This document shows positions 25,917-35,009 of a stretch of DNA of 64,000 bases, piece by piece (the first letter of the stretch is position 1; the number at the start of each line of letters is the position of its first letter). Both the position numbers and the translations under genes were made by a program. Location of the stretch: positions 186,001-250,000 of the forward strand of contig JAKLJX010000004.1 in assembly GCA_023150945.1 (NCBI GenBank), read 5' to 3'. The DNA is from a bacterium. Lineage in GTDB: Bacteria > Zhuqueibacterota > Zhuqueibacteria > Zhuqueibacterales > Zhuqueibacteraceae. The notes below the pieces were generated by a model, which searched no databases, was not told where the DNA came from, and saw only the letters and a program-made list of their open reading frames with translations.

Positions 25917-26713
25917 GAAAGCTCCGTGCCATTGTTCGCATTGTCATGATTGCCGTGCTGACCGCCGCCGGGGTGTTGCTGTTGCTCGGTGGCCGGCTGC
26001 TCGCGCTGTTTACGGACACGGGTTTCCGGCGCTGGCGGCTGCGCGTCTTTCAAGGCTGGGCGCGCGGACTGGCGGCCATCATCGGCATGCGGCTGGTGGT
26101 GCGGGGAAACGCTCCACCGCCGCCGTTCTTTCTGGTGGCCAATCACCTCAGCTACATGGATATTCTCGTGCTCGCCACTCAGGTTCGGGGCGTGTTCGTC
26201 TCGCGGCATGATGTGAGCGGCTGGCCGGTGATCGGATTCCTGACGCGCGCGGTGGGCACGCTGTTCATCAATCGCGAACTGGCGCGCGAAGTGGTTCGTC
26301 TGAACCATTTGTTGCGCGCCGCGTGGGAGAGAGGGGAGGGCATCATCTTTTTTCCAGAAGGCACCAGCTCAGCCGGCGCGGAGATTCGGCCGTTCAAATC
26401 GCCATTGTTGCATGTCGCCGCCGAAAACCACTATCCGGTTTCCTACGCCAGTTTGAGTTATCGCACGCCTGCCGGCGAGCCGCCCGCGCATTTGGCGGTA
26501 TGTTGGTGGGGTGATATGACGTTTCCGGATCATTTCTTCAACGTGCTGCAATTGCCCCGTTTCGAAGCGCTGCTCACCTTTGGCGACGCCGCGGTGCGCG
26601 CGACCGATCGCAAACTGCTTGCGCGCCGGCTGCATCGCTTGATCGCGCAGCAGTTTCATCCGGTCGTCCGGCCGGAGGAATTGCCCGCCGCCCGCCAGCA
26701 ATCCGCCACATGA
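25913..26713 (+). CDS. olsA: PlsC/OlsA-like lyso-lipid acyltransferase
   Basis: A 266-residue acyltransferase of the PlsC superfamily. An N-terminal helix (VRIVMIAVLTAAGVLLLLGG) anchors it; NHLSYMD contains the HX4D catalytic motif and FFPEGTSSAG is the substrate-binding EGT motif. In an OlsB pair it O-acylates the hydroxyl of the 3-hydroxyacyl chain, completing the amino-acid lipid; a role in phosphatidic acid synthesis is the alternative. Overlaps olsB and the following hydrolase by four bases at each end, so all three are translated together. Confidence 0.85.
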   Translation: MRKLRAIVRIVMIAVLTAAGVLLLLGGRLLALFTDTGFRRWRLRVFQGWARGLAAIIGMRLVVRGNAPPPPFFLVANHLSYMDILVLATQVRGVFVSRHDVSGWPVIGFLTRAVGTLFINRELAREVVRLNHLLRAAWERGEGIIFFPEGTSSAGAEIRPFKSPLLHVAAENHYPVSYASLSYRTPAGEPPAHLAVCWWGDMTFPDHFFNVLQLPRFEALLTFGDAAVRATDRKLLARRLHRLIAQQFHPVVRPEELPAARQQSAT

Positions 26714-27573
26714 TCGCCGGACTCGAACATCAGTATTTCAACACCAATGGCGTGCGGCTGCACGTCGCGCTCGCCGGGCCGGACCACGGCCGCTTGCTCA
26801 TTTTCCTGCACGGCTTTCCGGAGTTTTGGTATGGCTGGCGCCGGCAGATCGATTTTTTTGCGCGTTTGGGTTATCGCGTGCTGGCGCCGGATCAGCGCGG
26901 TTACAATCTGAGCGACAAGCCCGGCGGCATTGCCGCCTATGGTCTCGATCATCTCGCGCGTGACATCGTGGGTTTGATCAAGGCGGTTGGCCGGGAACGC
27001 GCCCTGATCGTGGGACATGACTGGGGCGCAGTCGTGGCGTGGTGGCTGGCGCTGCGACATGCGGACTGCGTGGAGAAGCTGGCGGTCTTGAACGGGCCGC
27101 ATCCCCAAGTCATGCGCCGCCACCTGCTGCACGATGCCGTGCAAAGGCGCAAGAGCTGGTACATTTTCTTTTTTCAACTGCCCGGGCTGCCGGAATGGCG
27201 CATGCAAAAGAACGGTTGGGAAATCGCCGGCCGGGCCTTGCTGAAGACCAGCCGGCCCGGCACCTTCGGCGAAGCCGATCTGGCAGAATATCGCGCGGCC
27301 TGGTCACAACCTGGCGCCGTGACCGCGATGATCAACTGGTACCGTGCGGCGTTGCGGCAACGCCGCGGAGGTGCCGGCCACGCCACTGTGAAGATGCCGG
27401 CATTGATAATTTGGGGTGGCCGTGACCGCTTTCTCCGCACCGAACTGGCGGAAGCCAGCCTGGCGCAGTGCGAACACGCCGAGCTGCTGCTTTTGGAAAA
27501 CGCCAGCCATTGGGTGCAGCATGAAGAGGCCGAGGCGGTTAACCAACGGCTGCAGCAATTTTTCATCGCTTGA
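26710..27573 (+). CDS. alpha/beta hydrolase (epoxide hydrolase-like)
   Basis: A 287-residue alpha/beta hydrolase. HGFPEFWYGWR provides the oxyanion hole, VGHDWGAVVAWWLA carries the nucleophile Asp (DWG, as in epoxide hydrolases and haloalkane dehalogenases), and the acid and base lie in WGGRDRFL and SHWVQHE. The Asp nucleophile suggests hydrolysis of an epoxide or halide rather than an ester. Its start overlaps the acyltransferase stop (ATGA), so it is the last gene of the operon and might act on a modified acyl chain. That link is inference. Confidence 0.85.
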   Translation: MIAGLEHQYFNTNGVRLHVALAGPDHGRLLIFLHGFPEFWYGWRRQIDFFARLGYRVLAPDQRGYNLSDKPGGIAAYGLDHLARDIVGLIKAVGRERALIVGHDWGAVVAWWLALRHADCVEKLAVLNGPHPQVMRRHLLHDAVQRRKSWYIFFFQLPGLPEWRMQKNGWEIAGRALLKTSRPGTFGEADLAEYRAAWSQPGAVTAMINWYRAALRQRRGGAGHATVKMPALIIWGGRDRFLRTELAEASLAQCEHAELLLLENASHWVQHEEAEAVNQRLQQFFIA

Positions 27574-27627
27574 CTCTTTGAAAACGATGACTACCGTTGA
27601 TTTCGTCCTGAAAGGATCTTTTGCCTA

Positions 27628-27720
27628 TTTGGACACACTGCCAAGTATCTTGTGAAGATTTGGGCACACAGCCAGGGAGCTTGGGAAGTCTTGGGCACAC
27701 GGCCAAGTACTGCACAAGAT
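27628..27720. repeat. three tandem imperfect units of about 31 bp
   Basis: Units 27628-27658, 27659-27690 and 27691-27720 each begin TTTGG/TTGGG, continue with CACA(C/G) and GCCAAGTA or GCCAGGGA and end near an AAGA/AAGT/AAGAT sequence. The junction of units 1 and 2 contains the 18-bp sequence also found at 13981-13998. No CRISPR-like regularity and no associated cas genes. Confidence 0.75.
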
Positions 27721-28123
27721 TCTTCTGAGTGACCGCTTCACCCAGCCGCAACACGCGGCAAGATACTTGAGCCTATTCTGAGGGCAGAACCGCAAGCGCG
27801 TGCCGCCGCGTGTCTCAGAAAGGCCTTGCTTTTTCCCGCCGAAAAACTTACCAATTCTGCCGACCGTCGAAGGTGTGATCGAAGGCGCCGAAAGCAAGCG
27901 CAACCTTGACGGACATGTTCATCCCTGCCTTTCATCCGGAAGCGTGCCGGTGAAGTCCAGCGAACGGTGGCGTGCACTTCACCTGATTCGTTTGAATACA
28001 TGCGAATGTTCTTGGAATCATCTTTGCTTTGAACCGGCAGCTTCGGTTCGCCGGCTTGCCTTTCATCGCCATGCTTCGGCGTGGCGGCAGTGTGCAATCT
28101 TTCATCCCCGCCAGGGAGGAAAT
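27721..28123. other. intergenic stretch upstream of the M48 protease gene
   Basis: No protein-like frame is seen in this remainder of the 550-bp gap. The ribosome-binding site AGGGAGGAAAT of the protease gene ends it. No clear promoter was found. Confidence 0.4.
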
Positions 28124-29455
28124 ATGCGATCGCTTCTCATTCTGTGCAGTACCGTGCTCGCGCTGTCGCGACCATCCATCAGCCAAACCGCAAATCCGCC
28201 CGTGCCGGACACTGCGCTGGTCATGGCTGCGGTCGATACGTTGCAGCGCATCGCAGAAGAAACCAGGCCCGTGCCGGTACCGCCCGCCAGCGAGAAAGCT
28301 CTGCGCTATTACCGCAGCGGCAATTGGCTGTGGGGCCTCGGTCTGCTGTGGGGCCTGCTGGTCCCCGCGGCGTTTCTTTTCACCGGCTTTTCGGCGCGCA
28401 TTCGCAACTGGGCGCAGAAGCTCGGGCGCAAGTGGTTCTTTGTGATCGGCCTTTACTTCATCATTTTTTCCCTCATCACCTTTCTCCTCGATTTGCCGCT
28501 CACCTACTATCAGGAATTCGTGCGACAGCATGCCTATGATCTTTCCAACCAAACCTTCAGCAAGTGGCTGGGCGACTCGCTGAAAGCGCTGGTGGTCGGC
28601 ATGTTGGGCGGCGTGCTGTTTCTGTGGGTGCCGTACTTGCTGCTCAAAAAGAGTCCACAGCGCTGGTGGCTCTACACCGGCATTTTGATGGTGCCGTTTC
28701 TGTTCTTCTTCATGCTCATCAGCCCGATCTGGATTGCGCCTCTGTTCAACAAGTTCGGCCCGATGCAGGATCAGGCGCTGGAGGCCAAAATCCTGGCGCT
28801 GGCGGAGCGTGCCGGCATCGAGGGCAGCCGTGTGTTCGAAGTGAACAAAAGCGTGGACACCAAGGCCGTGAATGCCTATGTCTCGGGGTTTCTCGACACC
28901 AAGCGCATCGTCCTGTGGGATACGATCATCGCCAAGCTGGAGGAAGAGGAACTGCTGTTCGTGATGGGCCACGAAATGGGACATTACGTGCTGGGACACG
29001 TGGTCAAGAGTGTGTTGTTCTTTTCGGCGTTGATCCTGGTGGTGTTGTACGCTGCCCACCGCAATGCCGCCGCGCTGCTGCGAAGGTATCACGCCCGCTT
29101 TGGCTTCAACCAGCTCGCGGATATTGCTTCGCTGCCGCTGCTGATTCTGCTTTTCAATCTTTTTCTCTTCCTCGCCACGCCGCTCAGTTTCGCCTACACG
29201 CGCTACAATGAGCATGAATCCGACCGCTTTGGTTTGGAAATCTGCCAGAACAACCGCGCCGCGGCCCTGGCCTTCGTGAAACTGCAGACGGAAAATCTCG
29301 GCAACCCGCGGCCGGGCTGGCTCTACAAACTCTGGCGGGCTTCCCATCCGCCCATCGGCGAGCGCATCGAATTCTGCAACAGCTACCGCCCCTGGGAAAC
29401 CGGCGAGCCGTTGAAATACGGGCATCTCATCAAAGCCCCGCAAACAGGAGACTAG
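28124..29455 (+). CDS. M48-family membrane metalloprotease (Ste24/HtpX-like)
   Basis: A 443-residue integral membrane zinc protease. HEMGH (283-287) provides two zinc ligands and the catalytic Glu; the third ligand lies in NEHESDRFG (Glu about 363) and a further conserved Asp follows. Several hydrophobic helices (WGLGLLWGLLVPAAFLFT, FFVIGLYFIIFSLITFLL, LVVGMLGGVLFLWVP, LMVPFLFFFMLIS, VLFFSALILVVLYAA) give the barrel-like chamber of Ste24 CAAX proteases, whose length it matches. It also carries a signal-like N-terminus. In bacteria such enzymes act in membrane protein quality control; no prenylation system is visible. ATG 28124 has AGGGAGGAAAT. Confidence 0.92.
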   Translation: MRSLLILCSTVLALSRPSISQTANPPVPDTALVMAAVDTLQRIAEETRPVPVPPASEKALRYYRSGNWLWGLGLLWGLLVPAAFLFTGFSARIRNWAQKLGRKWFFVIGLYFIIFSLITFLLDLPLTYYQEFVRQHAYDLSNQTFSKWLGDSLKALVVGMLGGVLFLWVPYLLLKKSPQRWWLYTGILMVPFLFFFMLISPIWIAPLFNKFGPMQDQALEAKILALAERAGIEGSRVFEVNKSVDTKAVNAYVSGFLDTKRIVLWDTIIAKLEEEELLFVMGHEMGHYVLGHVVKSVLFFSALILVVLYAAHRNAAALLRRYHARFGFNQLADIASLPLLILLFNLFLFLATPLSFAYTRYNEHESDRFGLEICQNNRAAALAFVKLQTENLGNPRPGWLYKLWRASHPPIGERIEFCNSYRPWETGEPLKYGHLIKAPQTGD

Positions 29456-29606
29456 CGCAGCGAGGCCGGCGGCGAAGCAGGCAGCGCCGAAGTGACCCCG
29501 CCGGCATCGGGAGCAGGGCAGCGCACCGCACTGAACCGCGACGGTCACACGATTTCATGACTCCTGCTGTGCACTTCAGCCAACTGCAGGGAAAGGGAGA
29601 ACTGCG

Positions 29607-31358
29607 ATGACTTGGATCAACATGCCGCGAGGCCGGGCCGTTGTTGCACTCATGCTGCTGCTCGCCGCAAATGGCCAAACCACGGAGAAGGAATTCATGA
29701 GCAAGCTGCGTTTCGCCATTTCATTCACCGCAGAGAAAAGCCGGACGCCGATCGACGGCCGCCTGCTGCTGATGTTGTCCGTCAACGAAGAGAAGGAACC
29801 GCGTTTTCAAATCAGCGATGATCCCGGCACCCAGCAGATTTTTGGTATTGACGTGGAGGGCCTCGGCCCGGGACAGGCTGCGCGCATCGACGCCTCGGTG
29901 TCCGGCTATCCGCTCCAGAGTCTGGCGGAGCTCAAGCCCGGCGAGTACGTCGTGCAAGCATTGCTGCACAAGTACGAAACATTTCATCTCGCCAGCGGCC
30001 ACACCGTGAAACTGCCGAGGGATCGTGGCGAAGGCCAGCAATGGAATCGCGCGCCCGGCAATCTCTACAGCACGCCGCAGCGGATGACGATCGATCCGCG
30101 GCGGGCCGCCGTGATCAAGATCAATCTCGATCAGGAAATTCCGCCGATTCCGCCGCCGCAGGATACGAAGTACATCAAGCATGTGAAGATGCAAAGCGAG
30201 CGCCTGACGAAATTCTGGGGGCGGCCGGTGGAGCTGGGCGCCTGCGTGCTGCTGCCCGAGGGCTTTGAAGAGCATCCGGAGGCGCGCTATCCGCTCATGA
30301 TCTTTCACGGCCATTTTCCCTATACCTTCGGCGGTTTTCGGGAAGAGCCGCCCGATCCCAATCTCGTGCCGGAATACAGCGCCCGCTTCCGCATGGCAGG
30401 CTACAACAAGATCGTGCAGGAGCATGCGCATCAATTCTATCGTGAGTGGATCGGGCCGGATTTTCCGCGCGTGATCATCATCGAGATTCAGCACGCCAAT
30501 CCCTACTATGATGATTCTTATGCGGTGAATTCCGCCAATCTCGGGCCGTACGGCGATGCCCTCACGTACGAATTGATTCCCTTCATCGAGCAGAAATTCC
30601 GCGGCTTGGGCGCAGGCTGGGCGCGCTTTCTCTATGGCGGCTCCACCGGCGGCTGGGAGGCGTTGGCAGCGCAGATTTTTTATCCCGAGGAATACAACGG
30701 CTGCTTCGCCGCCTGCCCGGATCCCATTGACTTTCGCGCCTACACCGTGGTCAACATTTACGAACACAAGAACGCCTACTATGATGAAGGCCCGTTCAAG
30801 CGCGTGCCGCGGCCCGGCCGGCGCAATTACCTCGGCGAAGTCAGCACGACGCTGGAGCAGGCCAATCACTTGGAGCTGGTGTTGGGCACGAACAACCGCT
30901 CGGGCCAGCAGTGGGATATTTGGGAGGCGGTCTATTCTCCCAGGGGCGAGAACGGTTATCCGAAACGATTGTGGGACAAGCTCACCGGCGAAATCGATCA
31001 GGAGGTTGCCGCCTACTGGCGCGAGCACTATGATCTCGGCCACCTCTTGCGGCGCGATTGGGAACACCTGGGCCCCAAACTGCGCGGCAAGATTCACCTC
31101 TACTGCGGCGACATGGACAATTTCTATCTCAACAATGCCGTCTATCTCGTGGAAGAATTTCTGCAGAGTACCACGGCGCCGCCTTATGAAGGCGAGGTGG
31201 ATTACGGCGACCGCGCCGAGCATTGCTGGAACGGTGATCACACCCGGCCCAACGCCATTTCGCGGCTGCGCTATCACCAAATGTTCGTGCCGCGCGCGAT
31301 CGCAAGATTGCTGCAGACCGCGCCGCCCGGCGCTGATGTGACGAGCTGGCGGTATTAG
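29607..31358 (+). CDS. esterase-like alpha/beta hydrolase, probably exported
   Basis: A 583-residue protein of the esterase D/enterochelin-esterase-like group. The first 24 residues (VVALMLLLAANGQT) resemble a signal peptide. A beta domain precedes a catalytic domain with a nucleophile elbow YGGSTGGWEA (Ser in GGSTGGW) and late His (CWNGDHTRP) and acidic residues. PLMIFHGHFPYTFGG provides an oxyanion-hole-like segment. The substrate may be a carbohydrate ester or peptide-like ester; I cannot say. GGGAG precedes ATG 29607. It stands as a separate unit between an M48 protease and a TrpF-like gene. Confidence 0.75.
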   Translation: MTWINMPRGRAVVALMLLLAANGQTTEKEFMSKLRFAISFTAEKSRTPIDGRLLLMLSVNEEKEPRFQISDDPGTQQIFGIDVEGLGPGQAARIDASVSGYPLQSLAELKPGEYVVQALLHKYETFHLASGHTVKLPRDRGEGQQWNRAPGNLYSTPQRMTIDPRRAAVIKINLDQEIPPIPPPQDTKYIKHVKMQSERLTKFWGRPVELGACVLLPEGFEEHPEARYPLMIFHGHFPYTFGGFREEPPDPNLVPEYSARFRMAGYNKIVQEHAHQFYREWIGPDFPRVIIIEIQHANPYYDDSYAVNSANLGPYGDALTYELIPFIEQKFRGLGAGWARFLYGGSTGGWEALAAQIFYPEEYNGCFAACPDPIDFRAYTVVNIYEHKNAYYDEGPFKRVPRPGRRNYLGEVSTTLEQANHLELVLGTNNRSGQQWDIWEAVYSPRGENGYPKRLWDKLTGEIDQEVAAYWREHYDLGHLLRRDWEHLGPKLRGKIHLYCGDMDNFYLNNAVYLVEEFLQSTTAPPYEGEVDYGDRAEHCWNGDHTRPNAISRLRYHQMFVPRAIARLLQTAPPGADVTSWRY

Positions 31359-31377
31359 CCTGAGGGAAAACTGCAGT

Positions 31378-32043
31378 ATGGCCCCCACTCCAAATCCTCG
31401 CGTGAAAATCTGCTGCATCAGCAGTCTCGCAGAGGCGCAACTGGCGGTGCGTTACGGCGCGGCGGCGCTCGGTTTGGTTTCCGCCATGCCGAGCGGTCCC
31501 GGCGTGATTTCCGAAGAACAGATCGCCGCCATTGCCGGCCGCACGCCGCCGGGCGTCGCCACGTTCTTGCTCACCAGCAAGCAGGAGGCCGCCGCGGTGA
31601 TTGCGCAGCACCGCCGCTGCGGCACCAACACCATTCAATTGGTGGACGCGTTGCAGGCGGGCACGTATGCCGATTTGCGCCAAGCCCTGCCCGGCATCAA
31701 ACTGGTACAGGTGATTCACGTGACCGGAGAAGAAGCCGTCGCGGAAGCGCAGCAAGTTGCGCCGCTCGTCGATGCGATTTTGCTCGATTCCGGCAATCCC
31801 CATTTGGCCGTGAAGGAGCTCGGCGGCACCGGCCGCACCCACAATTGGCGCATCAGCCGCATGATCCGCGCCATGATCGACGTGCCGCTGTATCTCGCCG
31901 GCGGCCTGCATGCCGACAACGTGCAGCAGGCCATCGCAGAAGTTGGACCTTTCGGCCTCGACCTCTGCAGCGGGGTGCGCACCAACGGCACGCTCGACGA
32001 ACGCAAACTCGAGAGATTTTTTGAAAGAGTACAAACCTCATGA
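31378..32043 (+). CDS. trpF: phosphoribosylanthranilate isomerase-like protein
   Basis: A 221-residue TIM-barrel protein. KICCIS near the N-terminus carries the general-base Cys (KICGIT in typical TrpF), ILLDSG carries the general-acid Asp, and GGTGRTHNW, YLAGGL and GLDLCSGVRTNG form the phosphate-binding loops. TrpF isomerises N-phosphoribosylanthranilate in tryptophan synthesis. No other trp genes are nearby, and the KICC variant (Gly to Cys next to the catalytic Cys) and a shortened LVDAL region differ from the classical enzyme, so a related isomerase of unknown substrate is possible. Confidence 0.8.
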   Translation: MAPTPNPRVKICCISSLAEAQLAVRYGAAALGLVSAMPSGPGVISEEQIAAIAGRTPPGVATFLLTSKQEAAAVIAQHRRCGTNTIQLVDALQAGTYADLRQALPGIKLVQVIHVTGEEAVAEAQQVAPLVDAILLDSGNPHLAVKELGGTGRTHNWRISRMIRAMIDVPLYLAGGLHADNVQQAIAEVGPFGLDLCSGVRTNGTLDERKLERFFERVQTS

Positions 32044-32097
32044 ACCCAGGCGGCACCGGTCTGCGGCTTTCCGCCACAGGCCGGCGCAGGAGATCGC

Positions 32098-34896
32098 ATG
32101 TCGGAATTTCTACTGCTGCTTTTGATCATTCTGGTGGTCATCTATATCCGCAAGACGAATCGTCTGTCAGAAGCGATACAACTGCTGCAATTCGAGCTGC
32201 GCGCCCTCAAGGCCGGGCAAGCTGCAGCGCCGGCGCCGAGTGAGCCGCGCGTCGTGACTCCAACTGCGGCACCGTCACCTGTGCCGATCGTGCCGGCATG
32301 GCCGGAGGTTCCCGCAACCGCAACACCGGCAGCGGCCGCGCCGTCTGCCACTGCACCGCCGCTGCCTCGCGAGCTGCCGCCACCACCGCTGCCGCCGAAG
32401 CCGCCGGCAAAACCCTCACGCACTCGCGCGGAGTGGGAAGCGCTCGTCGGCGGCAAGCTGCTCAACCGCATCGGCGCGCTGGCGCTCATCCTGGGCGTCG
32501 GCTTTTTTCTGAAATATGCCTTCGACAACAACTGGCTGAGCGAGACCATGCGCGTGCTCATCGGCGCCGCGATTGGCGCGGGTTTGCTGCTGGTCGGCCG
32601 CCGCTCGCATCAGAGGGATTTCCGGATCTTTGCGCAGGGTTTGATCGGCGCAGGCATCGCGATTCTTTATCTCTCGGCTTATGCCTCCTTTAACTTCTAC
32701 CAGCTCGTGCCGCAGGAGGGCGCGCTGCTGCTGATGGCCGGTGTGACCGCGCTCGCCATCTGGCAGGCGCTGACTTATGATGCGCTCGCGATTTCGGTGC
32801 TCGGTTGGGCCGGCGGCTTTCTCACGCCCTTCATGCTCAATCTCGATTTTGCCCAGCCGGTGCAATTGTTCATCTATCTCGCGCTGTTGACCGCGGGTTT
32901 GCTCGCGGTGGCATATCGCAAAGACAAGTGGGCGATTCTCGAACCGCTTACTCTCGGCGGCAGCTATCTGATCTATGTCGCGTGGTACGCCGAGGCCTAC
33001 ACCAGCCGGAATTTTCCGCTCACGTTTGTTTTTCTCACGGTGTTGTGGGGCATGTTTCTCGGCCTGGAGGTGCTCCGCGGCTTGCGCTCGGTGGCCAGCT
33101 ACCGGATGCTGCGGCACCTCGTCGCGGTCTTGAATGCGGCGTTCTATTTCATCAGCCTCTACAGCTTGATGGAGCAGGAGCACAGCCGCTGGACGGGCAG
33201 CGTGACCTTCACCGTTTCCCTGATTTACTTCATGGTGATGCTTGGCCTGCAGCACCGCAATCCCGCAGCAACTCAGGCGGTCACGCGCCTGTCGCTCACC
33301 GCGATAGTGTTGCTGGCGCTGGCCACGGCCATCGAATTCTCCGGTTTCAAGCTCATCATGCTGTGGGCCGTGGAAGCGTTGGCGTTGCTCGCGGCCGGTG
33401 CACATTGGCGCCGGCATTACGTGTGGCAGATGGCACTGATCCTGCTGGCCGTGACAACGGTTGGGTTGCTCTTCTTCACCACCGGCGCGCTCGATTACAA
33501 ACCGTTGTCGAATTTCACCCCGGTTCTCAACCCGCGCTTTCTGGCTTTCCTTGTGCTCGCGAGCGTTTGCTTTGCCGGACCATTCATCTTCAAAGGGGTG
33601 GACCACCAACGCAGCGCGTTGGTGCGCACAGCATTGCACTACGGCTGGTGCGCGCTGGCATTCATTCTCGTCACCGCGGAAACGGTCGACACTTTCGCCA
33701 AGCTGATGCAAAGCGCCGGCGGCACCCGCGCGGCTTACTTCGGCTCAATGCGTGATTTCATGCTGACCGTGGTGTGGGCCGCCTTGGCGGTGCCGCTGGC
33801 GCTTGCCGGTTTGCGCCACGGCCTCGCTGCGCTGCTTTATTGCGGCCTGGCGGCGCTTGGTTTGGCGCTGCTGCTCGGTGTGCTGCAAACGCTGCTGCCG
33901 CTGCAGCCGCTCGAAGAATTCGTGACGCTGCTGAATCATCGCTTTCTCTCGGTGGTGGCCGTGCTGGCTGCGACACTGTTTCTCATGCGCGAGTTGAGCC
34001 GGCAGCAGCACAGCCGGGTTTGGGTAAGGCGCGTGCTCATCGGCCTCACGGTGGCGGCCGTGCTGCTCTTCTTTGAGGTGTTGACGGTCGAGACCAACGA
34101 CACGTTTGCGCGGTTGGCCCGGGCGGCCGCGGAACCGGCGCGCGCGCGGCTGCGTCATCTGCAGCCGTTTGTGCTGGCGCTGGTGTGGCTGGCTTATTCG
34201 CTGCCGCTGCTGTGGTATGGTTTGCGCCGGCAAGCCCTGCCGGTGATCTGCTCCGGTCTCCTCGGCTTGACGCTGGCGCTGGCGACGGGCTTGCTGCACA
34301 CGCTGTCAGCTTTTGCGCCGCTGGCGGATTTTGTTGCGGGGTTGAATTATCGTGTCGCTGCGGTCGCGCTGCTCGCCGCCGGCGCTTATGTGCAGGAACG
34401 CTGGCTCAAACAGCATGAACGCGATCAGGCCTGGTTTCGCTGGCTGTTGCTCGGCATTCCGGTGGTGGCCGTCCTGCTCATCTTCGAGCTGATTACCGCC
34501 GAAGCGCGCGACTATTTCGACCGGGCGATTCTTGTGCTCGAGCAAGCAAGTGCGGGCGCGGAGTATTCCGGCCGGATCGATCAACTGCGCAATCTGCAGC
34601 AACTCAGCATTTCCGGCCTCTGGCTGCTGTATTCGATTCTGCTCATGGCCTTCGGCATCTGGCGCCGGCAGCAGGGCGTGCGCCTGCTTGCCATCGGCTT
34701 GTTCGGCATCACGATTCTGAAGATCTTCTTCTACGATTTGTCGTTCCTTGACACGCTCTATCGCATCTTTGCCTTCATGGGGCTGGGATTGATCTTGCTG
34801 CTGGTCTCCTATCTCTATCAGAGATACAAAGCGATCATCTTCGAAGCGCCGGACGGAAGCAAAGCCGGGGAAAAGCCGGCAGCCGGTTCGTGTTGA
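32098..34896 (+). CDS. large polytopic membrane protein (DUF2339)
   Basis: A 932-residue protein. An N-terminal helix and coil (LLLLLIILVVIYIRKTN, LSEAIQLLQFELRALKAG) and a Pro/Ala-rich linker precede WEALVGGKLLNRIGALALILGVGFFLKYAFDNNW, the hallmark start of DUF2339 proteins, followed by about 25 transmembrane helices. Internal similarity (repeated GLRHGL, LLGVLQTL, FVTLLNHRF; GLRRQAL, LATGLLHTL, FVAGLNYRV) suggests duplication of a multi-helix unit. Function is not known; the family is predicted to be an envelope transporter or structural protein. ATG 32098 lies 54 bp after trpF and is on the same strand. Confidence 0.8.
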   Translation: MSEFLLLLLIILVVIYIRKTNRLSEAIQLLQFELRALKAGQAAAPAPSEPRVVTPTAAPSPVPIVPAWPEVPATATPAAAAPSATAPPLPRELPPPPLPPKPPAKPSRTRAEWEALVGGKLLNRIGALALILGVGFFLKYAFDNNWLSETMRVLIGAAIGAGLLLVGRRSHQRDFRIFAQGLIGAGIAILYLSAYASFNFYQLVPQEGALLLMAGVTALAIWQALTYDALAISVLGWAGGFLTPFMLNLDFAQPVQLFIYLALLTAGLLAVAYRKDKWAILEPLTLGGSYLIYVAWYAEAYTSRNFPLTFVFLTVLWGMFLGLEVLRGLRSVASYRMLRHLVAVLNAAFYFISLYSLMEQEHSRWTGSVTFTVSLIYFMVMLGLQHRNPAATQAVTRLSLTAIVLLALATAIEFSGFKLIMLWAVEALALLAAGAHWRRHYVWQMALILLAVTTVGLLFFTTGALDYKPLSNFTPVLNPRFLAFLVLASVCFAGPFIFKGVDHQRSALVRTALHYGWCALAFILVTAETVDTFAKLMQSAGGTRAAYFGSMRDFMLTVVWAALAVPLALAGLRHGLAALLYCGLAALGLALLLGVLQTLLPLQPLEEFVTLLNHRFLSVVAVLAATLFLMRELSRQQHSRVWVRRVLIGLTVAAVLLFFEVLTVETNDTFARLARAAAEPARARLRHLQPFVLALVWLAYSLPLLWYGLRRQALPVICSGLLGLTLALATGLLHTLSAFAPLADFVAGLNYRVAAVALLAAGAYVQERWLKQHERDQAWFRWLLLGIPVVAVLLIFELITAEARDYFDRAILVLEQASAGAEYSGRIDQLRNLQQLSISGLWLLYSILLMAFGIWRRQQGVRLLAIGLFGITILKIFFYDLSFLDTLYRIFAFMGLGLILLLVSYLYQRYKAIIFEAPDGSKAGEKPAAGSC

Positions 34897-35009
34897 TCGC
34901 GTGCACAGCAGCGGCAGGCACCGGGCTTGGTGCCGTGCAGTTGGCGGCCGGGTTTCGGCTCGCAGCCTTTGATTCATTCGTGTCCATTTCATCAAACAGG
35001 AGCAGCCGC

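Noticed and set aside
27628-27720. CRISPR-like array
   Set aside because: Only three imperfect units with no unique spacers between them, and no cas genes in the window.
27932-29548. 538-codon minus-strand frame opposite the M48 gene
   Set aside because: Rich in Gln, His and Arg without a recognisable domain, while the plus strand carries HEMGH and membrane helices.
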